DNA from: CAZUZD01 sp964624465
Lineage (GTDB): Bacteria; Planctomycetota; Planctomycetia; Isosphaerales; Isosphaeraceae
Assembly (NCBI GenBank): GCA_964624465.1
Contig: CAZUZD010000208.1
Span: forward strand, 1 to 11,087
Length of the DNA stretch: 11,087 nucleotides
Reading direction: 5' to 3'
The notes below the pieces were generated by a model. The model worked only from the letters and a program-made list of their open reading frames with translations. It was not told the DNA's origin and made no database searches. Made by a program: the position numbers and the translations under genes. Positions 1-6,203 of the stretch are shown one piece after another; within the stretch, counting starts at the first letter, position 1; every line of letters starts with the position of its first letter.

Positions 1-896
1 AGGAGCACCCAGCCGGCGATGCCCGAGACCAGCACCGAACGGACGATGCCGCGCGGCACGTTCCGCTCGGCACCCACCGTCTCCTCGGCCGTGTGCGCCG
101 AGGCGTCGAAGCCGGTGATCGTGTACGCCGGCAGCAACAGGCCCACGGCGAACAGGGCCAGCACGTTCGGGTTCTCGGGCCAGACCCCGCCACCGGCGGC
201 GCCGCTGAAGTTCTCGAAGTGCAGCAGGCGGCCGAGGTCATACGACTCGGCGCCGCCGAGGAACGCGATCACGAGCAGGGCGGCGACGAGCAGGATCCAG
301 TAGCCGCTGAAGTCGGTCAGCCGGGCGGTCCAGCGGATGCCCAGGTGGTTGATCGCCGCCTGCGTGCCGGTGATCAGCAGCAGGCCGAGCGTCTGGCCCC
401 AGTAGTCCTGCGAGGGGCTCAGGACGGCCGGATCGAACCCGAGAGCCGGCCCGAGGGTCCCGAGCGCGAACCGGTAGGTGCCGACGTTGATCGCCGCCAG
501 CACGGTGACCAGGCCGGCCAGGTTGAACCAGGCCGTGAGCCAGCCCCAGCCCCGGCCGCCCAGGATCGCCGCCCAGTGGTACAGGCCGCCGGCGGTCGGG
601 AACGCCGAGGCGACCTGGCCCATCGTCGCGGCCACCGCCAGGGCGAACAGCGCCACCATCGGCCAGCCCAGGCCGATCGCCGCCCCGCCCACGCTGCTCA
701 GGCCCAGGTGGAACGACGTGATGCACCCGGCCAGGATGCAGATGATCGAGAACGAGATCGCGAAGTTCGAGAACCCGGTCAGCTCGCGCGAGAGCTCCTG
801 GGCGTACCCCAGGTTGCGGAGCTGCGCGATGTCGTGCGCCCGCTCCTGCTCGGCGGTGGGGTCGGGCGGAGTGATCGGGTCCGGTGCACTGCTCAT
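1..896 (-). CDS. APC-family amino-acid permease, partial (C-terminus beyond window)
   Basis: Integral membrane transporter, probably importing an amino acid, GABA or a related amine by ion coupling. About 298 residues are visible, starting at ATG 896 and running off the left edge. The N-terminal motif LGYAQELSRELTGFSNFAIS opens the first membrane segment, followed by a run of hydrophobic helices, the SAFPTAGGLYHWA loop and, at about residues 261-268, TGFDASAH followed by AEET. These are hallmarks of the amino acid/choline transporter branch of the APC superfamily (GABA and choline permeases). Family members are usually about 500 residues, so roughly the last 40% is missing. A weak AAGG lies about 8 bases upstream of the start. 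It reads in the same direction as the sulfatase-fold gene ending at 957, 60 bases away, so co-transcription is possible. The family is secure; the substrate is not known. Confidence 0.93.
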   Translation of the reverse strand, partial: MSSAPDPITPPDPTAEQERAHDIAQLRNLGYAQELSRELTGFSNFAISFSIICILAGCITSFHLGLSSVGGAAIGLGWPMVALFALAVAATMGQVASAFPTAGGLYHWAAILGGRGWGWLTAWFNLAGLVTVLAAINVGTYRFALGTLGPALGFDPAVLSPSQDYWGQTLGLLLITGTQAAINHLGIRWTARLTDFSGYWILLVAALLVIAFLGGAESYDLGRLLHFENFSGAAGGGVWPENPNVLALFAVGLLLPAYTITGFDASAHTAEETVGAERNVPRGIVRSVLVSGIAGWVL

Positions 897-956
897 CGTG
901 GACCTTCGAGATCGCAGGGCGCGCCGGCCCGGCCGGGCGGTCGCGAGGGGGCAGGC

Positions 957-3059
957 TCAGTGGGCGTGAGGCTCGGCGGCGGGAGGGCGGGAGCCGCCGG
1001 CCGCCCCGGTCAGCGGGCCGGGGTCGACGGCCTGGAACCGGGCGCGGAGCGTCCGCAGTGTATCACGATGCGACGGCTCGGGGGCGAGGTCCTGCTCCTC
1101 CCCGGGATCACTTTCCAGGTCGTACAGGTGCTCGACCAGGCCCAGCGTCTCGTGCTCCTGCCGGTGGTAGCTCCAGCGCCCCTCGGTCAACAGCCACATC
1201 GGCCCGAACGCCACCGGGCTCGTGGCCCGCCGGGGCATCCAGGGCATGTGCTCGACCTCCGTGAGCACGGGCTCGACCGGGCCATCCCCGCCGGGAACCT
1301 CGGCCCAGAACCGCGCCAGCGACCGGCCGGGGAACCGGACCGGCTGCGGGTCGCTGATCAGGTGCAGGACGGTCGCCGGCACATCGCGCACGCTCACCGG
1401 CTCGGAGATCGCCGCCCCGGCCGGCAGACCAAGTTCCGACGGGCCGATCACGACCAGGGGGACGTGCACCACCGGCCGTGCCAGGCTCAGCCCATGGCCG
1501 AACTGGCCGTGCTCACCGAGCATTTCCCCGTGGTCGGCGGTGATCACGACCAGCGTGTTCGCCAGCGCCCCGCGGCGGTCCAGTTCGCCGAGCAGTGCGT
1601 CGAGCTGGCCGTCGAGCCAGGCGATGCCGTCGTCGTAGGCATCGCGGACCTCGGCGTGAACTTGGTCGCGGAACGCGAGGTCGCCGGGTGCGTCCGATCC
1701 CTCGACCGCCTTCAACTCCTTCAGCCGCCGTTCGAGCCGATCGCCGGTCTGGCGGGCGTGGTGCTGCGGGGCCGAGCCCGGCAGGCTGTAGGGGGCGTGG
1801 GCGTCGAAGTAATTCAGGAACAGGAAGAAGGGCTGCTGGCGTTCGAGGGGACCGTCGAGCCAGGCCAGGGCGTCGCGGTTCAGCGCCTGGGCGTCGTAGC
1901 GGAGCCGCTGCATGGGCTCCAGGATCCGCCACTTCCGCTCGAACCACGTCAGCAGCCCGGCGCCCAGGCCGCACGACCGGAGCAGTTCCCGGGGCGTGAT
2001 GCGCCGGGTGAGGTCGCCCGGCAGGTCGCGGTAGACGTCGAAGCCGCGGCCCAGGCCGTAGTGGGCGCTGCCGTAGAAGATGTTGCCGACGAAGCCGGCG
2101 GTGGCGTAGCCGCGGGCGCGGAGGTGCTCGGCCAGGGTCGGATGCGTGCCGTCGAGCGCGGCGTCGACCCGGGCGGAGGTCTGCGACATCGGCCGGCCGG
2201 TGAACAGGCTCGCGTGGGTGCCGAGCGTGAACGGCGCCGTCGAGCGTGCCTGCTCGAACCGCACCCCGCGCCGGGCCCAGGCCGCCAGCTTCGGGCTCGT
2301 CGGCCGGCCGGCCCCGTACAGGCTCAGGCTCTCGGCCCGCACGGTGTCGAGCACGACCAGGACGACGTTCGTCGCCCCCGCGCCGGCCGTCGCGGCGAGC
2401 GCCGGTGCCGTCCGCGTGAGGCCCGGCCTTGGGCCGAACGCCACCAGCAGCACGAGCCAGAGGCCCACGCCCGCGAGCCCGACCCGGCGGGCCGTTCGGC
2501 CGTCGAGGACCGCGCCGAGCCGGATCCGACCGCCCAGCCGATAGGCCAGGCCCGCCACCAGGCAGCGGGCCGCCCAGGGGTTCAGGCCGGGGACCGCCGC
2601 CAGCGCACTCCAGGCGCCCAGGGCGATCAGGAGCATGGGGCCCAGTCGCTCCGCCGTTCGCGGAACCACCCGCGCAGCCAGCCGGATCGGCACGCCGGCG
2701 GCCACCGCCAGCAGCAGCATCGCCAGCGGGGCCATCCAGGGCGCGTGCCAGTTCACCCAGAGGTCCGGGTGTGCGACCCGCTGGCCGAGCACCTGCCAGG
2801 TGGCGGCGATCAGGCCCTCGACCAGCCCACACCCCAGGCCGATCGCCGCGCTGTCGCGATAGAACGGACCCGCCGGGCACCCGGCGGGTGGGGCAGGGCC
2901 CGGGCTCCCGACACGATCGGTCGCACCGACGAGGCCGACCCGAGGCGCAGCGGGGTCGATCCGCACGGATCCGGTGGCCACCGGGCCGCCCGTTCGCCGG
3001 AGACGCCAGCCGTGGCGGTAGTCGGGGGGAGCGGCAGGGCGTGGCGTGGACTCGCTCAT
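957..3059 (-). CDS. Membrane-anchored sulfatase-fold hydrolase/transferase, Thr nucleophile type
   Basis: A 700-residue protein of the alkaline-phosphatase superfamily (Pfam Sulfatase domain). After a Pro/Gly-rich N-terminus of about 65 residues come about five hydrophobic segments (roughly 69-93, 104-125, 137-158, 161-178, 192-210), then the catalytic domain from about 230. Visible motifs: VVLDTVR with metal-ligand Asp238, FTLGTH with candidate nucleophile Thr278, NYFDAHAP (Asp419, His421), TADHGE (Asp509, His510) and GQFGHG (His522). The usual sulfatase CxPxR/SxPxR formylglycine motif is absent, so sulfate-ester cleavage is doubtful. Five membrane helices before the domain suggest an extracytoplasmic active site, as in LtaS. 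The tail YDLESDPGEEQDLA is typical of the sulfatase family. It is a paralogue of 6204-8186 in opposite orientation. The ATG at 3059 has only a weak GGTGACGG upstream; downstream in-frame alternatives are GTG codons near residues 27 and 32. Family is secure, the reaction is inferred. Confidence 0.93.
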   Translation of the reverse strand: MSESTPRPAAPPDYRHGWRLRRTGGPVATGSVRIDPAAPRVGLVGATDRVGSPGPAPPAGCPAGPFYRDSAAIGLGCGLVEGLIAATWQVLGQRVAHPDLWVNWHAPWMAPLAMLLLAVAAGVPIRLAARVVPRTAERLGPMLLIALGAWSALAAVPGLNPWAARCLVAGLAYRLGGRIRLGAVLDGRTARRVGLAGVGLWLVLLVAFGPRPGLTRTAPALAATAGAGATNVVLVVLDTVRAESLSLYGAGRPTSPKLAAWARRGVRFEQARSTAPFTLGTHASLFTGRPMSQTSARVDAALDGTHPTLAEHLRARGYATAGFVGNIFYGSAHYGLGRGFDVYRDLPGDLTRRITPRELLRSCGLGAGLLTWFERKWRILEPMQRLRYDAQALNRDALAWLDGPLERQQPFFLFLNYFDAHAPYSLPGSAPQHHARQTGDRLERRLKELKAVEGSDAPGDLAFRDQVHAEVRDAYDDGIAWLDGQLDALLGELDRRGALANTLVVITADHGEMLGEHGQFGHGLSLARPVVHVPLVVIGPSELGLPAGAAISEPVSVRDVPATVLHLISDPQPVRFPGRSLARFWAEVPGGDGPVEPVLTEVEHMPWMPRRATSPVAFGPMWLLTEGRWSYHRQEHETLGLVEHLYDLESDPGEEQDLAPEPSHRDTLRTLRARFQAVDPGPLTGAAGGSRPPAAEPHAH
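2868..2889. repeat. Perfect 10-bp inverted repeat inside the hydrolase N-terminal coding region
   Basis: ACCCGCCGGG and CCCGGCGGGT are separated by two bases. The dyad encodes part of the low-complexity N-terminal segment (around residues 57-64, PPAGCPAG) of the minus-strand sulfatase-fold gene, just before its first membrane helix. It would form a strong GC hairpin in RNA. There is no T-run on either side, so it is not a standard intrinsic terminator. It could act as an attenuator, a protein-binding site, or simply reflect GC-rich low-complexity coding. Confidence 0.6.
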
Positions 3060-3232
3060 CCGTCACCCGTCGACCGGCACTGGCGGGGTCCGCGATCTCG
3101 GCCTGGTCTATCGCCGATGGCGGTGATTTCGAGAAGGTCAGTCCCCAACGAACGCCGGAAACCCGGGCCGCCGGATGTCGCGGTGGCCCCGGTTCCCAGG
3201 GCCACAGGGAGGGTCCTCATGCGGAACCGCCC

Positions 3233-3261
3233 TTGCCGGATGAGCGAATCCGGTCTATGAC
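3233..3261 (+). promoter_or_regulatory. Candidate sigma70-type promoter for the four-gene operon
   Basis: TTGCCG at 3233-3238 and TATGAC at 3256-3261 are separated by exactly 17 bases. Each hexamer matches the sigma70 consensus at 4 of 6 positions. It is in the only long intergenic region upstream of the operon. The match is modest and planctomycete promoters are poorly defined, so this is a suggestion only. Confidence 0.25.
3236..3253. promoter_or_regulatory. Operator-like dyad CCGGAT-N6-ATCCGG
   Basis: A perfect 6-bp inverted repeat with a 6-base centre overlaps the end of the candidate -35 hexamer and lies in the spacer of the candidate promoter. A dimeric regulator bound there would block RNA polymerase. 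The symmetry is seen directly; its role as an operator is inferred, and such short dyads also occur by chance in GC-rich DNA. Confidence 0.25.
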
Positions 3262-3415
3262 GGATCCCGAAACCTGGATCGATCGGAACTCTCTCGGGCC
3301 GGTGGCGACGTGCCTGTCGCTTCAGACCCCGGAGACCGATCCGCCCGGCGTCCCCCTGAGCCTGCCGCACCGACGAATCCGCGAAGACGTCTGGGCCTCC
3401 ATCCCCCACCGACCC

Positions 3416-3420
3416 GGAGG
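3416..3420 (+). promoter_or_regulatory. Ribosome binding site GGAGG
   Basis: GGAGG lies 7 bases before ATG 3428. This is the strongest Shine-Dalgarno sequence on the plus strand around the operon and fixes the start of the small membrane protein, which shares its frame with much longer spurious upstream reading. Confidence 0.75.
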
Positions 3421-3427
3421 CCGTCGC

Positions 3428-3685
3428 ATGCTGCTCGCCTACCTCGGACCCGAGACGACCCTGCCGCTGGCCTCGGTCGTCGCCACCTCGCTTGGGTTCC
3501 TGCTCATGTTCGGCCGCCAGGTCGTCCGCGTCCTGGGCGCGGCCGTGCAGCCGATCCGCAAGGCGCTCACCCCCTCGCGGTCGCACACCTCGACCGCAGT
3601 CCCGGCGCCGCACCTGTTCCAGAACCGGCCGGGTCGGCCCGCCCGGGTGGCCGCCGGCGGCGCGGCCTCGCGGACGGCCGACTGA
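3428..3685 (+). CDS. Small single-pass membrane protein, function unknown
   Basis: An 85-residue protein that I do not recognise. Residues about 1-40 contain one hydrophobic helix (LPLASVVATSLGFLLMFG, 12-29) followed by basic residues (Arg30, Arg34, Arg44, Lys45), so the C-terminal part probably faces the cytoplasm. The last 35 residues are Pro/Ala/Arg-rich and look disordered. The start is supported by GGAGG 7 bases upstream. Its TGA (3683-3685) shares its final A with the ATG of the next gene, so the two are probably translationally coupled. Position and coupling suggest an accessory or membrane-tethering subunit for the cytoplasmic phosphohydrolase that follows; that is inference. That it is a real gene rests on the ribosome site, the helix and the coupling. 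Confidence 0.7.
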   Translation: MLLAYLGPETTLPLASVVATSLGFLLMFGRQVVRVLGAAVQPIRKALTPSRSHTSTAVPAPHLFQNRPGRPARVAAGGAASRTAD

Positions 3686-5553
3686 TGCCGTCCGCCGCCG
3701 GCGAGAGCACCCGGGTCCTGGTCATCGGGCTCGACGGCCTGGAGCCCACGATCGTGGCGCCAATGCTGGCCGACGGCCGGCTGCCGAACCTGGCCCGCCT
3801 GGCCGCCGCCGGCGGCTTCGCCACGGTCGCCACCACCGCGCCGGCGCAGACGCCCGTCGCCTGGTCGACGTTCGCCACCGGCACGAACCCCGGCGGCCAC
3901 GGCATCTTCGACTTCATCCGCCGCGACCCGCAGACCTACCGGCCCGACCTGGCCCTGAACCGCTACGAGGCCGGCCGGGCGTGGCAGCCGCCGAAGGCCG
4001 TGAACCTGAGGCGCGGGGTCCCCGTCTGGGAGCGGCTCGCCGCCGCCGGAATCGCCTCGACGATCCTGCGCTGCCCGTGCACGTACCCGCCCGAGATCGG
4101 CCGGGGCCGCCTGCTCAGCGGCATGGGCGTGCCCGACCTCCGCGGCGGCCTGGGCACCCCGACCTTCTACACCACCGACCCAAGCGCCTCCCCGCGCGAG
4201 TCGGAGAGCGTCGTCCACCTGGCCGCCAGCGGCTCCGGGCCGATCGCGACCCACCTGATTGGCCCCCGGAACCCGAAGGACGGCTCGGCGCTGCGGTGCG
4301 CCATCGAGGTCGTGCCGGACCCGACGAGCGACTCGGTGACGGTGCGGCTGCCGGGGGCGGCCGACGGCGTGACGGTGCCCCTGCGGTCGTGGAGCGACTG
4401 GTGGCCGGTGCGGTTCAAATCCGGCCCGCTCCAGGTCATCCGCGGCCTGGTGCGATTCTGCCTGCTGAGCCTCGGCAATCGCTTGGATCTCTACGCCTCG
4501 CCGATCAACTTCGACCCGGATCAGCCGCTGTTCCCGATCAGCAGCCCGCCCGGCTACGCCCGCGAGCTGGCCGGGGCGATCGGGCCGTTTCATACGACCG
4601 GCATGGTCGAGGACCACACCGGCCTGAACAACGAGCGGCTCGACGAGGCGACCTTTCTCCAGCAGTGCGACGACGCCTGGTACGAGCGGGAGTCGATGCT
4701 CCGCTACGAGCTGTCGCGGTTCGAGTCGGGCCTGTTCTACTGCCTCTTCGACACGCCCGATCGCGTCCAGCACCTGTTCTGGCGATACCGCGAGCCCGAC
4801 CACCCCTCGCACCGCGGTCGGCCGGTCGACCTCGGGTTCGCCGGGGTGATCGAGGACCATTACCGGCGCGCCGACGCCATGGTCGGCATCGCCCTGGAGG
4901 CGGCCGACGACCGGACCACGGTCATCGCGCTCAGCGATCACGGCTTCGGTCCGTTCCGTCGTGGCGTGAACCTGAACGCCTGGCTGCATGCCCAGGGACT
5001 GCTCGTACTCCGCGACGGTGTCGAGCCCGGTGACGAGGCGACCCGCTACCCCGCCGACGTGGACTGGGGCCGCACGCGGGCGTACGCCCTGGGCCTCGGC
5101 GGCATCTACCTGAACCAGCGCGGCCGCGAGGGGGAGGGGATCGTTTCGCCCGACGTGGCCGAGGCGCTGGCCGGGCAGATCGCCACGGGCCTGACCGGCC
5201 TGATCGACCCCGCGCATGGCACCCAGGCGATCCGCGCCGTGAGGTCGCGGCGCGAGTTGTACTCCGGGCCGTTCGCCGCCGAGTCGCCCGACTTGGTCGT
5301 GCAGTTCGAGCGGGGCTACCGCGTCTCGTGGGGCGACTCGCTGGGCGGCGTGGGCCGGACGCTCATCGAGGACAACCTCAAGAAGTGGAGCGGCGATCAC
5401 ATCGTCGACCCGGCGCTGGTGCCGGGCATCCTGCTCATGAACCGGCCGTTCCGCGGCGCGGGCGCGCGGCTGCTGGACCTGGCCCCCACGATCCTCGACG
5501 CGCTCGGGGCGCCCGGGGCCGACGCTCTCGAAGGGAGCACGCTGCTGCCATGA
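3685..5553 (+). CDS. Type I phosphodiesterase/alkaline-phosphatase-superfamily phosphohydrolase
   Basis: A 622-residue enzyme of the type I phosphodiesterase/nucleotide pyrophosphatase family, predicted to hydrolyse a phosphate mono- or diester with two metal ions. Motifs in order: VIGLDG (Asp17, first metal ligand), QTPVAWSTFATG with Thr56 as probable nucleophile, NPGGHGIFDF, FDTPDRVQH (Asp359, His363), LSDHGFG (Asp418, His419) and GDHIVDP (His572). All catalytic positions expected of the fold are present, so it should be active. There is no signal peptide or membrane helix, which implies a cytoplasmic protein, unlike the membrane paralogues either side. The ATG at 3685 overlaps the upstream stop (TGATG), and no strong ribosome site is visible, consistent with coupling; in-frame sequence further upstream is shadow. 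The stop overlaps the next gene's start by four bases (ATGA). Substrate unknown. Confidence 0.93.
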   Translation: MPSAAGESTRVLVIGLDGLEPTIVAPMLADGRLPNLARLAAAGGFATVATTAPAQTPVAWSTFATGTNPGGHGIFDFIRRDPQTYRPDLALNRYEAGRAWQPPKAVNLRRGVPVWERLAAAGIASTILRCPCTYPPEIGRGRLLSGMGVPDLRGGLGTPTFYTTDPSASPRESESVVHLAASGSGPIATHLIGPRNPKDGSALRCAIEVVPDPTSDSVTVRLPGAADGVTVPLRSWSDWWPVRFKSGPLQVIRGLVRFCLLSLGNRLDLYASPINFDPDQPLFPISSPPGYARELAGAIGPFHTTGMVEDHTGLNNERLDEATFLQQCDDAWYERESMLRYELSRFESGLFYCLFDTPDRVQHLFWRYREPDHPSHRGRPVDLGFAGVIEDHYRRADAMVGIALEAADDRTTVIALSDHGFGPFRRGVNLNAWLHAQGLLVLRDGVEPGDEATRYPADVDWGRTRAYALGLGGIYLNQRGREGEGIVSPDVAEALAGQIATGLTGLIDPAHGTQAIRAVRSRRELYSGPFAAESPDLVVQFERGYRVSWGDSLGGVGRTLIEDNLKKWSGDHIVDPALVPGILLMNRPFRGAGARLLDLAPTILDALGAPGADALEGSTLLP

Positions 5554-6158
5554 AGTTCCTCGTGATCACGCTCGACGGGGTCGGTCCGGACGACCTCCTC
5601 GCCGACGACCGCCTCGCCCACCTCCGGTCGCTGATGGCCGCCGGCCTCTGCGGCCCGCTGGCCGATCTCCCCGCCTCCGGCCCGGTCCTCGGTACGCTCG
5701 CAGATCCGACGGCACTCACGACGGGCCCGGCTGAGAATCTGGCCGCAGCCTTCCAGTGCCTTCGACTGGGGCTCACCACCGCCGGCGATTCGCCGGTCGT
5801 CGACGTCGCGATCTCGCTGGAGGCCGCCGGCCTGGTCGACTTCGACGACCACCTCGGGAGCCTGCTGGAGGCGATCACCGAGGACACCGGCCTGCTGGTC
5901 GTGGCGCGGGCCGGGGGCGCCGGCGGCTTCGTCCTGGCCGGGCCGGGGATTCCACCGGCCGGTGTGATCGCCGACGTGACGCCCCGGCACCTGGCGGCGA
6001 CGGTCCGCGAGCTGGCGGGCCTGCCGGCGCCGGCCTCCGACGCGGCCGACTCGCTGCTGGCGCGAGCCGACCTCGCGGAACAGGCGCTCTCCGGCTACAG
6101 CGCCGAGGACGATCTGCTCATCCAGGAGCGGCTCAGCGGCCTCGGGTACATCGCCTGA
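5550..6158 (+). CDS. Short degenerate alkaline-phosphatase-fold protein, probable pseudoenzyme
   Basis: A 202-residue protein. It opens with FLVITLDGVGPDDL, matching the metal-binding LDG motif (Asp9), and GTLADPTALTTG (46-59) aligns with the nucleophile loop of the preceding enzyme, putting Thr49 at the nucleophile position. The middle of the domain is missing, and where the family has SDHG before the FVLAGPG strand this protein has ARAGGAGG (119-126), so the second metal site is gone. The C-terminal IQERLSGLGYIA is the usual end of this family. Full-length relatives are several hundred residues. It starts at ATG 5550, four bases inside the preceding gene, with AAGGGAG 12 bases upstream. The reading frame is intact and coupled, so it looks like a maintained regulatory or partner subunit and not a decaying fragment; catalysis seems unlikely. 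Confidence 0.85.
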   Translation: MKFLVITLDGVGPDDLLADDRLAHLRSLMAAGLCGPLADLPASGPVLGTLADPTALTTGPAENLAAAFQCLRLGLTTAGDSPVVDVAISLEAAGLVDFDDHLGSLLEAITEDTGLLVVARAGGAGGFVLAGPGIPPAGVIADVTPRHLAATVRELAGLPAPASDAADSLLARADLAEQALSGYSAEDDLLIQERLSGLGYIA

Positions 6159-6170
6159 GATCGCTCTTTG

Positions 6171-6186
6171 CCCCCACCCCCCCACC
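6171..6186 (+). repeat. C-rich tract (C5-A-C7-A-CC) in an intergenic gap
   Basis: A cytosine tract interrupted by two adenines lies in the 45-base gap between the degenerate phosphatase-fold gene and the second membrane hydrolase. The opposite strand is a run of guanines that might fold as a two-tetrad quadruplex. It lies between a TTG codon at 6168 and the preferred ATG at 6204, so errors or slippage in the homopolymer would affect only a start at TTG 6168. Confidence 0.5.
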
Positions 6187-6203
6187 TCGGAGCGTCGTCG
6201 CCC

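Larger units (their letters stand above)
3060..3427. other. Divergent intergenic region between hydrolase gene and four-gene operon
   Basis: These 368 bases separate two transcription units that diverge. I see no convincing gene: reading frames that cross it are low-complexity continuations of frames antisense to real genes. It holds a candidate plus-strand promoter at 3233-3261 with a dyad in its spacer, and a Shine-Dalgarno sequence at its right end. A leader of about 160 bases would precede the first plus-strand gene. I could not identify a convincing promoter for the minus-strand gene. Confidence 0.6.

Noticed and set aside
924..936. Short GC palindrome (CCGGC-ccg-GCCGG) between the hydrolase stop and the permease start.
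   Set aside because: Five base pairs in very GC-rich DNA with no T-run; expected by chance.
957..3059. Naming the two membrane hydrolases arylsulfatases.
   Set aside because: The formylglycine motif is absent in both; only the fold, not sulfate-ester activity, is supported.
3090..3130. Possible minus-strand promoter (TTCTCG and GATAGA, 17 bases apart) before the hydrolase at 957-3059.
   Set aside because: The match to the -10 consensus is only 3 of 6 and there is no supporting dyad or other signal.
93..3260. A 1055-codon open frame on the plus strand antisense to the permease and the sulfatase-fold gene.
   Set aside because: Its product is Arg/Pro/Gln/Gly-rich without any domain, and the minus strand carries two clear gene families. 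Such long antisense frames are a by-product of GC-rich codon use.
3056..3613. A minus-strand open frame covering the divergent intergenic region.
   Set aside because: No ribosome site, biased composition, and it overlaps the small membrane protein, which has GGAGG and a membrane helix.
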